Shown: positions 1 through 7,417 of the stretch, one piece after another
Layout of the letters: each line of letters starts with the position of its first letter
Numbering within the stretch: position 1 is the first letter of the stretch
DNA from: Methanomicrobiales archaeon
Lineage (GTDB): Archaea > Halobacteriota > Methanomicrobia > Methanomicrobiales > Methanospirillaceae
Direction: 5' to 3'
Assembly: GCA_012520015.1 (NCBI GenBank)
Contig: JAAYPD010000376.1
Span: 1 to 18,935 of the forward strand
DNA length: 18,935 bases
Translations under genes and position numbers: made by a program
The notes under the pieces: generated by a model
Seen by the model: only the letters and a program-made list of their open reading frames with translations
What the model was told of the DNA's origin: nothing
The model's database searches: none

Positions 1-3000
1 AGTGAAGCCGGGCAGGTTGCCAGTGCCGCTGGAGCCAAGGCCTATCGAGGTGTTGCTGTTGGTCCAGGCATAGGTGGTTGTACCGACTTCGCGGTCAGTG
101 GAAAAATCAAAGGCAGATACTTCGACGCCATTGCAGTGCACCTGATTCGCAGGATCATTAACCTGTGCTGAGGGGTTGACAACTACAGTACGGGTTATCT
201 CAGGACCGGGACAGCTTGTCGGAGCAGGACCTGCAGGTGTAATAGCATAGGTCACCGTCGTCGGGAATGAGGCAGTATGAGCAAGAGTCTGGTCTATGGA
301 TGTATTGTTGCCGTTAACCCTTGAACCGTCGGCAGGCGCACTGGTCCATGTCACAGCCGGGGAATTCGATACCGTCCATGCAAAATCAGTTGAGGAAACC
401 GTTGACCGGAGTACTATATCGGTTGCTCCTCCACTGCAGATCGTGGCGGTGTTGTTTACCGTGGCACTGGCATCGGGAATTGCATTGATACTGAAAAGGT
501 AATCGCCCGGAAGGGTGGGAACATAATCGTCACAGGCATCCTGGATAGATACAATATGTACGGTATGATTATTCACACCCAGTGTTCCCAGATTGATGTG
601 GTCACCGTTGTTGTAGCCCGAATATAGAGTATTGGGTCCGCCGTCAAGGGTATATGTAACCCTGAATGGCGGCGCACCTCCATTTACTATCAGGGAGAAC
701 CAGCTCGAAGAGCCGTCGCACCCGTCTCCGCTTCCGGAGATGGTGGCGCCGGTCAGTGCAGCACCGACGGTAATGGTAATTGAGCTGCCAAGCGACTGTG
801 CATTACAGTCATCAGCATCGACAACCGAAGTAAGTATATAAACATAATTGCCTGTTGACAGCTGTCCGGTTGAAATATTTGTACCGCTGGTATATCCGTT
901 TATTTGCGGCTGCGGAGTACCGTTCCTGGTGTAATTGATGGTATATGGGGGTGTCCCTCCTGACAGAACAATATTAAAGTTGGTGGAGGTGTTGTTGCAA
1001 ATACTGATGTCATCATGCAACTGAGCCGTGAACTGCGGCCTTACAACTATGGTTCTGACTGATGAGTACTCTCCCGGGCAGGGTGAATTCTGCACAAAGG
1101 CACGGTATTCCCATGTACCGGAAGAGGATGGCACCTCCGAATATGTTGTGGATGTATTCGTAATACTACCCCATGAACCTCCGTCAACTCTCTTTTCCCA
1201 TCTAACTACAGCGCCGTTGTGCCCTGAAAGAGTCATCGTACCGGTAGTTACACCCGGACAAAGAGGTGAGGTACCGCCTGCAATCGATCCTCCGGCAGAC
1301 GGAGAAACGACAGTTATCGACCTGGAGTCAGAGTAAACCGACGGGCATACGCCACTCCTCACCTCAACACGATATTGCCATGTACCGGCAGAGGGTGGAG
1401 TGTCATTATGTGTAGTAGTTGTATTGGCGATATCTGACCATGCACCGGTGCCAAGCCTGCGCTGCCACTTCACTACCGTCCCGACATGGCCACTGAGAGT
1501 CATTACACCCGTAGACGATCCAAGACAGACAGGTGTGGTACCGCCTGTAACCAACCCTCCGGCAGAGGCGGGATTAACAGTAATGGTGGTGATGGTTGAG
1601 TAAGCTAAAGCACATGAGCCGCTTCTTACCACAGCCCTGAACTCATATGTTCCTGAATTGCCGGGGGTATAGTTCAGTGTGGGTGTTTCGTTTGAAATAT
1701 TGTTCCAGGATCCTCCATTTCGCCTGTACTGCCACCGGAGAATGCTTCCCGTGTATCCTGACAGAGTTATGTTACCAGTTGAAGAATTGATACAGATCGG
1801 GTTGTTGCCACCCGAAGTTGTCCCTCCCACCGATAGCGGATCAACCACTACCTGGTATACCGAGGAGTACTGCTGGCTGCATGATCCGCTCCTGACAAGC
1901 GCCCTGAACTCCCATGTGCCGGCTGTAGGAGGTGTATAAGTATATGTAGTGTTGGTATTATTCACATTTGTCCATGCTGAGGACGGAAGGAGTCTTCTCT
2001 CCCAGCGTTGCACAGTGCCGGTATGGCCCGTCAGCCTCAGTGTCACCGACGAGTTAAGGCATATCGGTGATGTCCCGGAAACGGTTCCGCCCACTGACAG
2101 CGGGCTGACTGTAACGCTAAGAGTCCTTGCTGGTGACGGACAACGGGGATCACTTGTATACCTGTTAACCACACTGACCGTTCTGGTTCCTGCAGTCCCG
2201 CCAATATTAACGGTTATCTGCCTTGTGCCCTGACCTGCGGTAATTGTCCATCCCGACGGAACTGTCCATATATATTCAGTGGTACCACCGATCGGAAGTG
2301 TCGGTGGATTGGCAGACACCGAAAATACCTGTCCTGTGGCATTTATACAAACCTCTGCCGGCCCGGAGATGTTGCCAGGCCTGGATAGTTCCTCCCTGAT
2401 AATCAGATCAATCTTCGCCGGCGGACCTTCACAGCCGTTAACCCCACTGGTTTCGGTAACATAGAAATCGTATTCTCCCGGAGCAGTTTTTCCGTGCGTA
2501 TAGGTGCTTCCGCTATGCAAGAGAACGGTAAGGGCAGCGTCATCATACCAGTTCAGGGTATTTCCCGGCAGGTTAGCGGTAGCCGTAAGATTGGCCGGAA
2601 CACTTCCAAAGCAGTATACCTGAGGAGTTACCACATTCGGAGGAGGAGGTGCATCAATGACCTCGATGATAAAATAATTAGAGACATAATTCAGGTTCTC
2701 ATCCACGAATGGATTACACTTGTTCCAGTCCTTGAGGTAGACATAAAACCTTTCACCTGCCTGGCATGTGGCAGGTATGGTTATCACCTCAGAAAGAGTA
2801 TTGGGATTTGGCGGACTGAGCGGACCGATCACCGGGCCCACATAACCATCGCTGCCGTTAGCCACATGTGAACCGCCAATGAGAACGTTGCCTGTAATTG
2901 TATTCATGACAGCCCCGGCCGGGGTCTCACCATAAACAAACTGAATAGTACGCGGTGAATCATTGTCATATGCATTCGGGTCAATGGGCGGGGGAACAGT

Positions 3001-3933
3001 TGGATTCTGGCAGTTCCATGTGCTTATATCACGAAGAACAATGTTGTGTTCGCTCCCTTCGCAAACGTAGACAATGTCAACATCGCCCGTGATTGTCTCC
3101 TGCATTTCAAGGCGGCCGTCGCCATCATCCGGGATATCACGGCCATGAACCACGAATACTCCCTGTTGAGCGTAGAACTGGTTGCAGGGGTTTTGGACCG
3201 TCCATGTCCCCACATATGCGCAGTTGGTTGTTGTAGAAAAGTCATGGTACTGGGCAGGAGGAAGGTCATCGTCGGCAGTGGAGGTGTAAGTCCATAAAGG
3301 AGATCCGTCACCCCAGTCAATAGTCCACTGGCTTCCTGCCAGGATACCTGTGGGAAGCACACCCAGCTGTGAAACCTGCCACATCCCCCGGGCTCCCAGG
3401 TTAACGCATTCGCCCACGCTCTTGAAGAAGCTGAAGAGTTTAATTTCTGGGCAGGGCAGTGTTGTAGCATTGAGCCTGACAGAGGTTGCCTGCAGCACAT
3501 TTGATGCATCAGCGGCAACCAGATATACTGTATGATATGTTGAAGAAGCCAGAGATGCGGCAACACTCTGAAGAACTGTATTGATGTTGCCCCCTGAGAC
3601 AGGAATTACAGCGTTGTAAACAACAGCCGCGAGTGTCGGGTTTATAGCCTGTGCCCTGACAGTCGTAGGAGCCTGTTGATTCGGGTTATTGTAATTCAGA
3701 ACCATGATATATACCGTGCCAGCCCTGTCTATCCCGTAATTAATCGGAATGGTAGAAGGGCCCGGAGCTCCCAGGGAAGGAGTTGTCGGAACCCATTGTG
3801 GCTGTGAGTTCAGAATCAATACCGGCAAAAAGAGGAGTATTGCCATTGTCAGCGCTTTCAGGGAAAACCGTACCCTGAAGCTGCCGTGGTTAAAAACGGA
3901 GGAGCTATTCATATCAAATTCTGTTGTTAACAT
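1..3933 (-). CDS. Giant secreted modular surface protein (Ig-like/PKD-like repeats), 3' end outside window
   Basis: Reading the minus strand from ATG 3933, the frame stays open for 1311 codons to the window edge, so the C-terminus is missing. An in-frame ATG at 3912 (residue 8) is an alternative start. A hydrophobic signal-like segment (about residues 25-43, AILLFLPVLIL) is followed by a PKD-like region with WGDGS at residue 207, a WY-containing Ig-like module of the CHU_C-associated type (about 430-515), a PKD-like domain (about 518-610), four tandem 88-90 residue repeats (611-965), two related modules carrying GGTPPY and GGAPPF (about 966-1150), and another PKD-like region (about 1155 to the edge). 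This architecture is typical of very large Bacteroidota exported proteins ending in a T9SS or gliding-type C-terminal domain, but that end is not visible here. Role inferred: cell-surface adhesin or structural protein. No catalytic domain was recognised. It is transcribed divergently from the deacetylase at 4164. Confidence 0.9.
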   Translation of the reverse strand, partial: MLTTEFDMNSSSVFNHGSFRVRFSLKALTMAILLFLPVLILNSQPQWVPTTPSLGAPGPSTIPINYGIDRAGTVYIMVLNYNNPNQQAPTTVRAQAINPTLAAVVYNAVIPVSGGNINTVLQSVAASLASSTYHTVYLVAADASNVLQATSVRLNATTLPCPEIKLFSFFKSVGECVNLGARGMWQVSQLGVLPTGILAGSQWTIDWGDGSPLWTYTSTADDDLPPAQYHDFSTTTNCAYVGTWTVQNPCNQFYAQQGVFVVHGRDIPDDGDGRLEMQETITGDVDIVYVCEGSEHNIVLRDISTWNCQNPTVPPPIDPNAYDNDSPRTIQFVYGETPAGAVMNTITGNVLIGGSHVANGSDGYVGPVIGPLSPPNPNTLSEVITIPATCQAGERFYVYLKDWNKCNPFVDENLNYVSNYFIIEVIDAPPPPNVVTPQVYCFGSVPANLTATANLPGNTLNWYDDAALTVLLHSGSTYTHGKTAPGEYDFYVTETSGVNGCEGPPAKIDLIIREELSRPGNISGPAEVCINATGQVFSVSANPPTLPIGGTTEYIWTVPSGWTITAGQGTRQITVNIGGTAGTRTVSVVNRYTSDPRCPSPARTLSVTVSPLSVGGTVSGTSPICLNSSVTLRLTGHTGTVQRWERRLLPSSAWTNVNNTNTTYTYTPPTAGTWEFRALVRSGSCSQQYSSVYQVVVDPLSVGGTTSGGNNPICINSSTGNITLSGYTGSILRWQYRRNGGSWNNISNETPTLNYTPGNSGTYEFRAVVRSGSCALAYSTITTITVNPASAGGLVTGGTTPVCLGSSTGVMTLSGHVGTVVKWQRRLGTGAWSDIANTTTTHNDTPPSAGTWQYRVEVRSGVCPSVYSDSRSITVVSPSAGGSIAGGTSPLCPGVTTGTMTLSGHNGAVVRWEKRVDGGSWGSITNTSTTYSEVPSSSGTWEYRAFVQNSPCPGEYSSVRTIVVRPQFTAQLHDDISICNNTSTNFNIVLSGGTPPYTINYTRNGTPQPQINGYTSGTNISTGQLSTGNYVYILTSVVDADDCNAQSLGSSITITVGAALTGATISGSGDGCDGSSSWFSLIVNGGAPPFRVTYTLDGGPNTLYSGYNNGDHINLGTLGVNNHTVHIVSIQDACDDYVPTLPGDYLFSINAIPDASATVNNTATICSGGATDIVLRSTVSSTDFAWTVSNSPAVTWTSAPADGSRVNGNNTSIDQTLAHTASFPTTVTYAITPAGPAPTSCPGPEITRTVVVNPSAQVNDPANQVHCNGVEVSAFDFSTDREVGTTTYAWTNSNTSIGLGSSGTGNLPGFT
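1039..2103 (-). repeat. Four tandem 88-90 residue coding repeats in the giant surface protein
   Basis: Four consecutive modules start at residues 611, 699, 788 and 878 (lengths 88, 89, 90 and 88; DNA 2103-1840, 1839-1573, 1572-1303, 1302-1039). Each begins with P-(L/A)-S-x-GG or P-S-A-GG, continues with a G-x-x-P-x-C motif, LSG(H/Y)xG and a basic RW(Q/E)-R-R stretch, and ends with GTWE(F/Y)RA followed by a short x-S-x-C segment and a YS(S/T) strand. They are clearly homologous but diverged at DNA level, which points to old duplication and not recent slippage. Each has two conserved cysteines that could form a disulfide. An Ig-like beta-sandwich fold is inferred. Confidence 0.85.
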
Positions 3934-4061
3934 TCCTTTGTGCAGCCTTATCCTGCCATACTCATGACTATAAGTTGTTTTATAAGGATGCACGGGGCTA
4001 CATTACCTTTATCTATAAGAACTAATTCTTTAACGTTTTATTTAAGATTTGGATACATTTT

Positions 4062-4073
4062 ATTTACGTAAAT
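4062..4073. repeat. 12-bp perfect palindrome (possible operator)
   Basis: ATTTACGTAAAT is its own reverse complement and sits near the middle of the divergent intergenic region, where a dimeric regulator could act on both genes. No regulator is encoded nearby, and in AT-rich DNA such palindromes can arise by chance. Confidence 0.3.
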
Positions 4074-4097
4074 GCTGTTTTATTGTAACTTACCCTG

Positions 4098-4125
4098 TTT
4101 AGTAGGTACCTGATTGATGAATTTG
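4098..4125 (+). promoter_or_regulatory. Tentative Bacteroidota-type promoter for the 4164 deacetylase gene
   Basis: TGAATTTG at 4118-4125 matches the Bacteroidota -7 element TAnnTTTG at all but one fixed position. A weak -33-like TTTA lies at 4098-4101, with a 16-nt spacer shorter than the usual 19-21. This would give a 5' leader of about 30 nt. The match is imperfect and the DNA is AT-rich, so chance is a real alternative. Confidence 0.2.
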
Positions 4126-4163
4126 GATGTTAATTTTTATAATTTTAAAATCTTGCATAACCC

Positions 4164-4943
4164 ATGAGGGATTTTACAACAGATAAACTGCAATTGTTGC
4201 TTTCGTCCTTGAAATCAGTTAATTACGACTTCAGGACGGTAGCTGGATATATGAAGGCTCCCTCCTCTTCGGCGGTTATCCTGCGCCATGATGTTGACGC
4301 CAGACCCCACAATTCGATGAAATGTGCAGAGATGGAACACCGTCTCGGAATTTCCGGAACTTTTTACTTCAGGGCAGTTCCGGGAAGCTATGATGAAAGC
4401 ATCATAAAACAGATAAGCAGCCTGGGGCATGAGATAGGGTATCATTATGAAGACCTCGCTGCCTCGAAAGGCGACTTTGAAAAGGCTATCACCTGCTTCT
4501 CGGAGAACCTGGCAATACTCCGCCGGCTTGCTCCTGTGGAAACGATATGTATGCACGGAAGCCCGATGTCAAAACATGACAACAGGCTGCTGTGGAAAAA
4601 GTATAGTTACAGGGATTACGGAGTGATTGGTGAACCTTACCTTGACATTGATTTTCAGAAGGTTCATTACATGACCGATACGGGAAGGAGATGGAACGGG
4701 GAAAGGTTCAGCATCCGTGACAGGGTAACGGCGCCCGGGAGCAGGCCAAAGAGCAGGCAGGAATTCCATACAACAAATGACTTGATAGATGCTGCCGGAA
4801 AAGGGATACTGCCCCCGGTAATGATGCTTACAATTCATCCCCAGCGCTGGGATAACCGGCTGATCCCCTGGCTGTATGAACTGTGCTGGCAAAATACAAA
4901 AAACGCCGTCAAGGGTGTCCTGACGGCGTTACAAAGCAGATGA
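4164..4943 (+). CDS. NodB-fold polysaccharide deacetylase-like protein
   Basis: A 259-residue protein without a signal peptide or membrane segment, so probably cytoplasmic. It carries an RHDVD motif (residues 41-45) at the position of the NodB metal-binding Asp pair, HEIGYH (89-94) resembling the second metal-histidine motif, CMHGSP (129-134) and a C-terminal TIHPQRW (223-229) that could supply the catalytic His. These are the landmarks of the RHDVD-type deacetylase-like family often found in O-antigen and exopolysaccharide loci. Likely role: removal of an acetyl group from a sugar or glycolipid. It is the only plus-strand gene in the window and runs convergently against the polysaccharide operon, with 8 nt between stop codons. 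Its last codons contain the operon's terminator hairpin. ATG 4164 fits the N-terminus, though no clear Shine-Dalgarno precedes it. Substrate unknown. Confidence 0.85.
   Translation: MRDFTTDKLQLLLSSLKSVNYDFRTVAGYMKAPSSSAVILRHDVDARPHNSMKCAEMEHRLGISGTFYFRAVPGSYDESIIKQISSLGHEIGYHYEDLAASKGDFEKAITCFSENLAILRRLAPVETICMHGSPMSKHDNRLLWKKYSYRDYGVIGEPYLDIDFQKVHYMTDTGRRWNGERFSIRDRVTAPGSRPKSRQEFHTTNDLIDAAGKGILPPVMMLTIHPQRWDNRLIPWLYELCWQNTKNAVKGVLTALQSR
4891..4930 (-). terminator. Rho-independent terminator of the minus-strand polysaccharide operon
   Basis: A perfect 10-bp inverted repeat (AACGCCGTCA at 4902-4911 and TGACGGCGTT at 4921-4930) encloses a 9-nt loop. Read on the minus strand, the stem is followed at once by TTTTTTGTATTTT (rc of 4891-4903), a classic intrinsic terminator starting 21 nt after the stop codon of the T9SS cargo gene. 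On the plus strand the stem has no T-tract after it, so the signal is one-directional. It lies wholly inside the coding 3' end of the convergent deacetylase gene. Confidence 0.85.
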
Positions 4944-4951
4944 AGCTTCAT

Positions 4952-6253
4952 TTACTTGAATATCACCGAAATACTGTAAACCTCGTCACTGATAAACCTG
5001 ACGAAGTAGTTTCCTGACTTCAGGTTGTTCCTTTCGACCACAATGGGCGAGTTGTCATTAACAGGAAATGATTTAATCAGTGTGCCCGAAAAATCGCAAA
5101 GTTCAATTCTTGCCTGACTGCAAAGGCAATCTTCATCAAACCTTACTGTAAATCTCTCTCTTGCAGGATTGGGATAAACGGTAAAAGGTATCTGATGGTA
5201 AGACTGCTTCGGATCTTTCTTTTCATAAAGGCACTCCCCGATGCAGTCGCCATGATCAAGGTGAGCCTGAATGCCATTTATCCCGATCCATAGTGTCTTG
5301 CCTTTATGGCAGACCGGGAGTTTTCCCCCGGTGTAAAGATCAAATCTGAATGAAGTGAAAAACTCATGCCTGGTGGAAGGAGTCCAGTTGGGGCCTTCTC
5401 CCGCATATTGGGTCTGAGACCACTTCATTCCACAGGCATCATACTCCAGTGTACGAAGGTTCCAGTTACTCCACCCCGCACCTGCCGGATACTGGGTATA
5501 AAACTGCGTCATCAGCCCCCTGTCACTGTAATTATAGATTATGCGGTAATCAATGGCGCCACCAGGTCTTGATGCAACACGACTTTCAAGCTGGCCGAGA
5601 TCATTGTACCAGTGCTCATTCACTGACGGAAGGGTCCATGCGTTGTTCCTCCAGTAAATCGTTTCAAACCGGGTGACTCTATTCTGAGTGTCAAATAGAT
5701 AGTTGTGTTGCAGCCGGTCTTCAGTCCATGCATCGTTGACCCATCTCTGGTACCTGATTGAGGCCGTTCTTCCAAGCTGATCATATTCATTCAGGTAACG
5801 ATTTACAGCTTTCCACTCACCTGCCCATATATAGTTGGTTGAAGATTCGTTCCTTCCGGTGCTGTTGTAGGTATACACCGAAAGAGCTGCTTCCGTACCG
5901 GTCTGATAATCCTTGGTAAGCAATTCAGTGAGTCTTCCTGAGGTATAAATGTAATACTGGACCTGGTACAGTTGCCAGTCAGAGACAGCACTATCCCACC
6001 TGTATACAAAGGCAGAATCGGTCTTGAAAAAATTTCTGTATCCACTCTCTTCTTCCAAAGACTTTATTTCGGGTATTCCGGCATACTTCCAACCCGGAAT
6101 GATACCCATAGCGTCCTGCAGGCCGGCATATTCCTCTCCGCCACCGGGATAAAAACCGGTAATATCAGGTTGGCCCTGAATCTCACTCGTGGCCAGAACC
6201 AGTATAACAAATACAATTTGTAGCATTGCTGTTTTTTTCATCCTCCAGCTCAT
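4952..6253 (-). CDS. Secreted T9SS cargo protein with about 29-residue Tyr-rich repeats and a Cys/His motif
   Basis: A 433-residue protein from ATG 6253. ATG 6241 (starting MKKTAML) is equally plausible, while a longer TTG-initiated form at 6283 is unlikely. A signal peptide (hydrophobic IVFVILVLATS, cleavage near residues 27-28) is followed by about six degenerate 29-residue repeats (about 100-300) of the form Y-x-x-D-x-x-G-R followed by a W-x-N-x-x-W patch, reminiscent of YD-type beta repeats. A compact Cys/His segment comes next (VCHKGKT at 314-320, AHLDHGDCIGEC at 330-341). The last 77 residues form a type A T9SS sorting domain (FTVYPNP start at 357, SGNYFVRF at 413-420, basic end). It would be exported by Sec, moved across the outer membrane by T9SS and anchored or released at the surface. 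It is the last gene of the operon, 54 nt after the DUF354 gene, and is followed by the terminator. The specific function was not recognised. Confidence 0.85.
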   Translation of the reverse strand: MSWRMKKTAMLQIVFVILVLATSEIQGQPDITGFYPGGGEEYAGLQDAMGIIPGWKYAGIPEIKSLEEESGYRNFFKTDSAFVYRWDSAVSDWQLYQVQYYIYTSGRLTELLTKDYQTGTEAALSVYTYNSTGRNESSTNYIWAGEWKAVNRYLNEYDQLGRTASIRYQRWVNDAWTEDRLQHNYLFDTQNRVTRFETIYWRNNAWTLPSVNEHWYNDLGQLESRVASRPGGAIDYRIIYNYSDRGLMTQFYTQYPAGAGWSNWNLRTLEYDACGMKWSQTQYAGEGPNWTPSTRHEFFTSFRFDLYTGGKLPVCHKGKTLWIGINGIQAHLDHGDCIGECLYEKKDPKQSYHQIPFTVYPNPARERFTVRFDEDCLCSQARIELCDFSGTLIKSFPVNDNSPIVVERNNLKSGNYFVRFISDEVYSISVIFK

Positions 6254-6307
6254 TTTGAGTGTTATTGACTGCTTAAACGCCAATAGCGGCGGATTGTTTC
6301 TTTCGTA

Positions 6308-7417
6308 TCACCCGGTGTTCTGCACATTCCCGAACCGGGACAACACTCCCGGGTCAGACAGCGCTTCCTCAGCACTCTCCGGATAACCCTCCGCAAGCCA
6401 GACAAGGAATGATGTTACATCAATCTTTTCGGCCAGCATTGACCTGCGCCGGGCCTGCCACTCCTCCTTCAGACCAGGAATAGCAAGAAGCTCCTTCGTC
6501 TTTTCAATGAGCCTGTCAAACTCTGCCGGAGTGAAGGCATATGTAAGCCTGTATCTCTTCTCCTCCTCTTCAAGTGATGAAAGACGTCCGGCAAAGGTAT
6601 TGCATCTCAGTGAAGGCACACCCATGACTGCAGCTTCGGAAGACATGGTCTGACTGTCACCCACGAAAGCGGTGGAATAATAGAGCAGGGAGTGAATCTT
6701 TTCGGGAGAGACGGAGAGCCTGTACTTCGCCAGCTCCTGCGGTATTTCCTTCTCCGTGGTGATAATCACCCTGCCGTACTCCTCCAGCAGCCTCACCAGT
6801 ATCAGCTTCTGCTCCATACTCAGCCCCCTGGCTCCCTTGTCATGATGCGCCCTGAAAGCATTGAATCTGAGCACAAAGTACCTTTCACCGGGTGAAATAC
6901 CAGCCTCTGCCGGAACGGACGGGTCAGGGGTAAACCGGTTCGGATGAAGGTAGGCAAGCTCATGGTAACCGGGGTAAAAGAGAGTCCTCTTCTTCTTCCT
7001 GCTCCCCCTCAGAGAGTCAGGCGAAACAACAAGGTCCGTAAAAGGATGCCCAAACATGGTCATGAGCGGTTCAACTGCATCATCATCATCATCAAGCATA
7101 ATCGATTTCATTCCGGAAAGCTTTGATACATGAGCAATTGTTGGTGTTGATCCCAGACCAAGGCTGATTTTCTCCTTGCGAACCAGACGCAGCATCCTCA
7201 TATTGTAGATCACCTGGCTGACTGCCTTCCCGGATATGCTGTCAGATTTTTTTCCGAGAGTAAAGTATGGAATATCATATAAATCTAGTAGTTGCTTTGC
7301 AGAGGCAATTTCCTTCACTGTTACGGTAATCTCATGCCCCTTCCCACTCATCTCATGATAAAAGTTCCTGAAAAGGTGTACATGGGCAGGGTGCCCTATG
7401 TCAATCAGTATCCTCAT
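6308..7417 (-). CDS. DUF354 family protein (GT-B fold, UDP-GlcNAc 2-epimerase/glycosyltransferase-like)
   Basis: A 369-residue protein starting at ATG 7417 (MRILIDIGHPAHVHLFRNF), preferred over an upstream in-frame TTG at 7429. The N-terminus has the DUF354 signature with G-H-P-A-H-V-H, where a Rossmann domain begins. A DDDDD run at 109-113 occupies the place of the usual D-D-T/E segment. FVGDSQTMSSEAAVMGVP (251-268) resembles the nucleotide-sugar binding loop of the GT-B fold C-terminal domain. The family is known mainly from archaeal and bacterial glycan loci and lacks a settled biochemical role, so glycosyltransferase or epimerase activity is inferred. Its start overlaps the end of the PSD-like gene by 17 nt, which implies translational coupling. 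Probably cytoplasmic. Confidence 0.85.
   Translation of the reverse strand: MRILIDIGHPAHVHLFRNFYHEMSGKGHEITVTVKEIASAKQLLDLYDIPYFTLGKKSDSISGKAVSQVIYNMRMLRLVRKEKISLGLGSTPTIAHVSKLSGMKSIMLDDDDDAVEPLMTMFGHPFTDLVVSPDSLRGSRKKKRTLFYPGYHELAYLHPNRFTPDPSVPAEAGISPGERYFVLRFNAFRAHHDKGARGLSMEQKLILVRLLEEYGRVIITTEKEIPQELAKYRLSVSPEKIHSLLYYSTAFVGDSQTMSSEAAVMGVPSLRCNTFAGRLSSLEEEEKRYRLTYAFTPAEFDRLIEKTKELLAIPGLKEEWQARRRSMLAEKIDVTSFLVWLAEGYPESAEEALSDPGVLSRFGNVQNTG

Larger units (their letters stand above)
3934..4163. other. Divergent AT-rich intergenic region
   Basis: These 230 bases separate the divergent giant surface protein gene (minus) and the deacetylase gene (plus). The region is much richer in A and T than the flanking genes. 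It holds a perfect 12-bp palindrome at 4062-4073 and the octamer ATTTGGAT twice (4047-4054 and 4121-4128). No RNA gene, riboswitch-like fold or ORF with recognisable features was seen. It must carry the start signals for at least the plus-strand gene and probably for the minus-strand gene. Confidence 0.7.

Noticed and set aside
1039..2103. Regular about 265-nt repeats as a possible CRISPR or satellite array
   Set aside because: The period is coding (88-90 residues), copies are diverged at DNA level, and no short identical repeats with unique spacers exist.
3024..3566. A 180-codon minus-strand open frame
   Set aside because: It lies in a different frame from the continuous 1311-codon surface protein and shows no domain pattern; it is a shadow of that gene.
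6254..6307. Possible small hairpin (CGCC-GGCG) as a terminator between the DUF354 gene and the T9SS cargo gene
   Set aside because: The stem is only 4 bp with a very short T run, far weaker than the terminator at 4891-4930.
7078..7094. (CAT)n tract in the DUF354 gene as a phase-variation microsatellite
   Set aside because: A trinucleotide repeat cannot shift the frame; it simply encodes the Asp run at residues 109-113. A similar short tract near 17437 encodes Asp residues in the polymerase.
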